From: JANMDN01 sp031376285
GTDB lineage: Bacteria > Actinomycetota > Thermoleophilia > Miltoncostaeales > Miltoncostaeaceae
Assembly: GCA_031376285.1 (NCBI GenBank)
Contig: JANMDN010000064.1
Span: forward strand, 1-19,675
Reading direction: 5' to 3'
Length of the DNA: 19,675 nt
The notes under the pieces were generated by a model. That model did no database searches. It had not been told where the DNA came from and saw nothing but the letters and a program-made list of their open reading frames with translations. The translations under genes and the position numbers were made by a program. Shown here piece by piece: positions 16,151 through 19,675 of this stretch. The stretch's first letter is position 1. Each line of letters starts with the position of its first letter.

Positions 16151-16380
16151 GAATCCTCCGTTGTCTGAACCTGCCTGACCACGCGGGCGGCGTGACGCTT
16201 GTGGACGGCCTGACGCGTGACTCCGAGTGCCTCCGCGACTTGGGCCCACGTCCATCCGTCGTGGATGGCGCGAGCGACTGCGGCGTACTCCAGCTGGTCG
16301 GCCATGCGACGGAGGGCGATGACCGCCGCGAGGGCCGCGGCCGGGTCGTCGGCGGAGGGTATGGCCGAGAGCTCATCCAT
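16147..16380 (-). CDS. Small helix-turn-helix DNA-binding protein, likely autoregulator
   Basis: A 77-residue protein with an N-terminal helix (PAAALAAVIALRRMADQLEYAAVARAI) and a helix-turn-helix at about 43-65 (WTWAQVAEALGVTRQAVHKRHA), of the kind seen in short actinobacterial regulators related to sigma-70 region 4 and MarR/ROK-like HTHs. It has no ligand-binding domain. The ATG at 16380 is 7 bases downstream of a -10 TACGGT, so its mRNA is probably leaderless. An open frame extends 51 bases further but would run through the promoter. It overlaps the Clp_N gene by four bases, so both are made together, and HTH plus Clp_N pairs recur in Actinobacteria. Two matching palindromes cover its own promoter, which points to negative autoregulation, perhaps with the Clp_N protein as sensor. 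Confidence 0.82.
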   Translation of the reverse strand: MDELSAIPSADDPAAALAAVIALRRMADQLEYAAVARAIHDGWTWAQVAEALGVTRQAVHKRHAARVVRQVQTTEDS

Positions 16381-16383
16381 GGC

Positions 16384-16399
16384 GTCAACCGTAGTTGAC
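16384..16399. promoter_or_regulatory. Operator palindrome O2
   Basis: GTCAAC-CGTA-GTTGAC is a perfect 6-bp inverted repeat with a 4-base centre. It covers the -10 element of the HTH promoter. O1 has the same architecture 28 bp away, centre to centre. Confidence 0.65.
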
Positions 16400-16416
16400 A
16401 AACGCTCCGGTGTCAA
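16388..16416 (-). promoter_or_regulatory. Strong sigma-70-type promoter of the HTH/Clp_N operon
   Basis: On the minus strand a perfect -35 TTGACA (16416-16411) is followed by a 17-base spacer and -10 TACGGT (16393-16388), then 7 bases to the ATG. It is the best consensus promoter in the window. Confidence 0.75.
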
Positions 16417-16429
16417 CCTGGGTTGACAC
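16410..16429. promoter_or_regulatory. Operator palindrome O1
   Basis: GTGTCAACC-TG-GGTTGACAC is a 9-bp perfect inverted repeat, with the same GTCAAC-N4-GTTGAC core as O2. It covers the -35 element of the HTH promoter. Further TTGAC half-sites lie at 16432-16437 and, inverted, 16471-16476 on the deoC side. Confidence 0.7.
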
Positions 16430-16485
16430 ACCTTGACGAAGGGGACTCACCACGCGCGGGCCGATGTCGTGTCAAGATCCCTGTC

Positions 16486-17430
16486 GTGGTCACGCATGCA
16501 CGAGATGGGCGAGGGGTCGTGCTCGATGGAATCGCCATCGAGCGGCCTCTTCGCGTCGCTGCCGTCGACGGCTATGCGCTCGAAGCGCGAGCCGCGCGTC
16601 TGGCCTCGCGGTCAATCAAGAGAGAGAGCAAACGGGCTGGGCTTGAGCTCGCCATTTCCTGCATCGACCTCACGACGCTCGAGGGCGCTGATACGCCCGG
16701 CAAGGTCCGCGCGCTCTGCGCCCGGGCAATTCACCCGGAACCTGACGACGCGAGCATCCGGCCGGTTGCGGCCGTCTGCGTCTATCCGTCGCTCGTTGCG
16801 GTCGCGAGCGCGGCACTCAGCGCAACCAACGTCAAGGTCGCCTCGGTTGCTGGAGCCTTTCCGTCTGGGCAATCGGCGCTCCCGGAGCGGCTCGAGGAGA
16901 TCCGCCGCGCCGTCGCCGACGGCGCCGACGAGATCGACATTGTCCTGAATCGCGGTGCGCTCCTTGCCGGCCGACTTGATGTCGTCCATGACGAGGTGGC
17001 TGCATCGAAGGCGGCGTGCGGGCGCGCCCACCTCAAGACGATCCTCGAAACGGGCGAGCTCGGGTCGTACGAGATGGTCCGCCTGGCGTCGATGGTTGCG
17101 ATGGCCGCCGGCTCGGACGTCATCAAGACCTCGACCGGGAAACTCCCGATCTCGGCCACTCCGGCCGTGGCGCTCTGTATGGCCGAGGCCATTCGCGACT
17201 TCCACGACGAGACCGGCCGTCCCGTCGGCCTCAAACTCGCCGGAGGCATTCGCACCGCCAAGCAAGCCCTCGGCTACCTTGCGCTCGTTGCAGAGACCCT
17301 TGGCCTTGAGTGGTTGACGCCGGACCGCTTCCGGCTCGGCGCGTCGACACTCCTCAACGACATCGTCATGGCGCTCCGTTTCCAGTCAACCGGTCGGTAC
17401 GCCCGCCTCTCCGACCTCCCGGTCGACTAG
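16486..17430 (+). CDS. deoC: Deoxyribose-phosphate aldolase
   Basis: A class I aldolase of 314 residues with the chosen start. It cleaves 2-deoxyribose-5-phosphate to glyceraldehyde-3-phosphate and acetaldehyde. TIM-barrel motifs include the N-terminal CIDLTTLEGADTPGKV, VCVYPSLV, VASVAGAFPSG, DEIDIVLNRGALLAG, HLKTILETGEL, the Schiff-base lysine K214 in DVIKTSTGK, and the proton-relay lysine in GLKLAGGIRTA. An N-terminal extension of 60-70 residues (ALEARAARLASRSIKRESK) precedes the barrel, as in the longer actinobacterial type. The start is uncertain: GTG 16486 follows a CAAGAT hexamer by 7 bases; GTG 16519 and a TTG at 16423 inside operator O1 are alternatives. The stop overlaps the ALDH start (TAGTG). 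The upstream region is shared with the HTH gene and its operators. Confidence 0.92.
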   Translation: MVTHARDGRGVVLDGIAIERPLRVAAVDGYALEARAARLASRSIKRESKRAGLELAISCIDLTTLEGADTPGKVRALCARAIHPEPDDASIRPVAAVCVYPSLVAVASAALSATNVKVASVAGAFPSGQSALPERLEEIRRAVADGADEIDIVLNRGALLAGRLDVVHDEVAASKAACGRAHLKTILETGELGSYEMVRLASMVAMAAGSDVIKTSTGKLPISATPAVALCMAEAIRDFHDETGRPVGLKLAGGIRTAKQALGYLALVAETLGLEWLTPDRFRLGASTLLNDIVMALRFQSTGRYARLSDLPVD

Positions 17431-19675
17431 TGATCGACGCCGAGCCGACAACCAACCGGGCGCGAGCCTTGGCCCGGGCCTTCGCCGACTACGTGCCGTC
17501 GATCGAGGGGCGCGACGTGGTTCGCCTACGCTCACGTTACGGACTCCTGATTGGCGGCACCGAGCGCGACGCCCGCGACGGGGCCGTGTTCGCGACCATC
17601 GACCCGTCGACCGGCGCCCACATCGCCGACGTCGCCGAGGCGGGCGTGGCCGATGTGGATGACGCGGTCGCTGCCGCACGAGCCGCGTTCGAGGGGGGCT
17701 GGCGCGACCTGAACCCGACCACCCGCGCGAAGTACGTCTTTCGCATCGCCCGCCTGCTTCAAGATCGGGCCCGCGAGTTCGCCGTGCTCGAGTCGATCGA
17801 TGGCGGGAAGCCGATCCGCGAATCGCGCGACATCGACATCCCGCTCGCGGCCGCCCACTTTTTCTACCACGCCGGCTGGGCCGACAAACTCGACTGCGCG
17901 ATGCCAGGCATGGAAGCCCGCCCACTCGGCGTGGTGGGCCAAATCATCCCGTGGAACTTTCCGCTGCTCATGGCGGCCTGGAAGATCGCCCCGGCGATCG
18001 CCTGCGGGAACACCGTCGTCCTCAAACCCGCCGAGACGACGCCCCTCACCGCGCTGCTTCTCGCGGAGCTGATCGCCGAGGCCGACCTCCCACCTGGCGT
18101 GGTCAACATCGTCACCGGGGCAGGAGCAACGGGGGCCGCGCTCGCATCTCATCCGGGCCTTGACAAGGTGGCCTTCACCGGGTCCACTGGGGTCGGCAAG
18201 GCAATCCGGCGCACCCTCGCGGGGACGGGCACCCGGCTCACCCTCGAGCTCGGCGGGAAGGGCGCCCACGTGGTCTTCGAGGACGCGGCGATGGACCAGG
18301 CCATCGAGGGGATCGTTGACGGGATTTTCTTCAACCAGGGTCACGTCTGCTGTGCGGGATCGCGCCTCCTTGTGCAGGAGAGCGTCGCCGACGAGGTGCT
18401 GACCCGCCTTCGTCGGCGGGTTGAGCTACTTCGCGTGGGAAATCCGCTCGACAAGAACACCGACGTCGGCGCGATCAACTCGCATGCCCAACTCGTTCGT
18501 ATCCGCGCCTTTGTCGACTCGGCCCGCGACGAGGGATGCGACGTCTTCCAGCCGCAGGCGGCGCTTCCCGAGCTCGGCTTCTGGTTCCCTCCAACCATCG
18601 TTTCCGGTGTTGGGGGCTCGGAGCGCATCGCCCGCGAGGAGGTTTTCGGGCCGGTCCTCACCGTCCAAACGTTTCGCACCGAGGCGGAGGCCGTGGCCAA
18701 GGCAAACGCGACGCGGTTTGGCCTGTCGGCCGGTGTCTGGACCGAGAAGGGTTCGCGCATTCTCTGGATGGCGCGTCGCCTTCGCGCGGGGGTCGTCTGG
18801 GCAAACTCGTTCAACCAGTTGGACCCGGCGAGTCCCTTCGGGGGGATGCGCGAATCGGGTTTCGGACGAGAGGGCGGGCGCCACGGGCTCGCGGAGTACC
18901 TCGACTTCGCACCACAAACGTTCGGCGTTTCGAGCGAGGCCGCGCCTCCTGCGATCTCCGTCGCGCCGCTTGCGAGCGACCCGGAGCGACTCGAGGTGCG
19001 AAAGACCTACAAGCTCTACATCGGCGGGGCGTTTCCGCGTTCGGAGTCCGGTCGGACGATGGCGATTCATGGCACGGATGGCCGCCTGCTGGCCCACGTC
19101 GCGCTCGCGTCGCGAAAGGATGCCCGCGACGCGGTCCGAGCAGCCAGGGGGGCGCAGGAGGCGTGGGCCGATCGGACGCCCTACAACCGAGGCCAGATCC
19201 TCTACCGCGTCGCTGAGGTGATCGAGGGGCGCACCAGCCAACTCGCGGCTGAACTCGCCGCGGTCGGGGTCGACCCGCAGGCGGCGGCCATGGACGTCGC
19301 AAGCGCCGTCGACTCCTGCATCTATTGGGCCGGGTTTGCGGACAAGCTCGACCAGCTCGTCGGGGGGGTCAACCCCGTCGCTGGACCGTTCCTGAACCTC
19401 TCGACACCTGAGCCCCAGGGCGTCGTCGCCCTCGCCTGCCCGGATGGCGGTGGCTTGGACGGCATCGTCGGGCTCCTCGCCCCGGCGCTCATGGCCGGGA
19501 ACACAGTCGTCGCCCTCGCAGGCGGCCAAGCCGCACTTGTGATGAGCACCCTCGGGGAGGTCATGGCGACCTCCGACGTGCCGGCCGGGGTCGTGAACCT
19601 GCTGACCGGTGAGCACGCCAACCTCCTGACGTGGCTTGCCGACCACGACGATGTCGACCTCCTGGAGTTGACCGG
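17430..19675 (+). CDS. Tandem aldehyde dehydrogenase (two ALDH domains), cut by the window end
   Basis: A GTG overlapping the deoC stop by one base opens a frame that stays open to the last base (748 residues visible). Domain 1 (about 35-505) is a complete NAD(P)-dependent ALDH: IPWNFP with N176, FTGSTGVGK, LELGGKG with E273, catalytic C307 in NQGHVCCAGSR, EEVFGPVL and SPFGGMRESGFGREGG. The residue before the catalytic segment is His (NQGH) where Gln is usual. After a short Ala/Pro-rich linker, domain 2 starts near 525 (KTYKLYIGGAFPRSESGRT). Its PWN motif is replaced by ACPDGGG, although APALMAGNTVV and PAGVVNLLTG remain, so its catalytic ability is doubtful. The likely role is to oxidise the acetaldehyde released by DeoC. 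Confidence 0.88.
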   Translation, partial: MIDAEPTTNRARALARAFADYVPSIEGRDVVRLRSRYGLLIGGTERDARDGAVFATIDPSTGAHIADVAEAGVADVDDAVAAARAAFEGGWRDLNPTTRAKYVFRIARLLQDRAREFAVLESIDGGKPIRESRDIDIPLAAAHFFYHAGWADKLDCAMPGMEARPLGVVGQIIPWNFPLLMAAWKIAPAIACGNTVVLKPAETTPLTALLLAELIAEADLPPGVVNIVTGAGATGAALASHPGLDKVAFTGSTGVGKAIRRTLAGTGTRLTLELGGKGAHVVFEDAAMDQAIEGIVDGIFFNQGHVCCAGSRLLVQESVADEVLTRLRRRVELLRVGNPLDKNTDVGAINSHAQLVRIRAFVDSARDEGCDVFQPQAALPELGFWFPPTIVSGVGGSERIAREEVFGPVLTVQTFRTEAEAVAKANATRFGLSAGVWTEKGSRILWMARRLRAGVVWANSFNQLDPASPFGGMRESGFGREGGRHGLAEYLDFAPQTFGVSSEAAPPAISVAPLASDPERLEVRKTYKLYIGGAFPRSESGRTMAIHGTDGRLLAHVALASRKDARDAVRAARGAQEAWADRTPYNRGQILYRVAEVIEGRTSQLAAELAAVGVDPQAAAMDVASAVDSCIYWAGFADKLDQLVGGVNPVAGPFLNLSTPEPQGVVALACPDGGGLDGIVGLLAPALMAGNTVVALAGGQAALVMSTLGEVMATSDVPAGVVNLLTGEHANLLTWLADHDDVDLLELT

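Overview
The window is about 19.7 kb of very GC-rich, gene-dense bacterial chromosome. Codon use, frequent GTG starts, ATGA/TGATG gene overlaps and several promoters whose -10 hexamer lies 6-8 bases before the start codon point to an actinobacterial-type genome. The gene content (PAC2-family protein, trimeric PNP followed by a PmmB-like mutase, poly-glycine TIM44-like protein, RTX protein, HTH/Clp_N pair) fits Thermoleophilia/Solirubrobacterales best. That placement is an inference from gene content, not a measurement. I see no rRNA, tRNA, CRISPR array, insertion sequence or phage gene.

Layout. 1-2285: the start of an unknown minus-strand gene, an AlkA-like DNA glycosylase (minus), a small membrane protein translationally coupled to a CopC-type copper-binding protein (plus), and a secreted protein of unknown function (minus). 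2431-4341: a membrane protein coupled to a cupin protein, then a PAC2-family protein. 4600-5292: a secreted RTX calcium-binding protein between hairpins. 5424-8792: a four-gene operon of a secreted triple-repeat DUF5666-like protein, an OmpR-type response regulator, a sensor histidine kinase that appears to start at CTG, and a secreted protein. 9107-12987 (minus strand): typA, a TIM44-like membrane protein with a poly-glycine tract, and a YciA-type acyl-CoA thioesterase. 13069-15560: purine nucleoside phosphorylase and a phosphohexomutase. 15632-16380 (minus): a Clp_N-only protein and a small HTH regulator. 16486-19675: deoC and a long aldehyde dehydrogenase with two ALDH domains, cut by the window end.

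How the genes fit together. PNP, mutase, DeoC and ALDH together can take a purine deoxynucleoside to glyceraldehyde-3-phosphate and an oxidised acetaldehyde product, if the mutase accepts deoxyribose phosphate. The HTH/Clp_N pair sits in the middle of this route. Its promoter is a near-perfect TTGACA-N17-TACGGT, with both elements covered by matching palindromes GTCAAC-N4-GTTGAC, which strongly suggests autoregulation. Because the same region lies upstream of deoC, the regulator may also act on the catabolic genes. The Clp_N protein has no ATPase domain and resembles ClpC decoy proteins such as mycobacterial ClpC2. This HTH/Clp_N module is the strongest candidate for an interesting system here. 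A second unexplained signal is a 38-39 bp sequence present once on each side of typA/TIM44 in inverted orientation.
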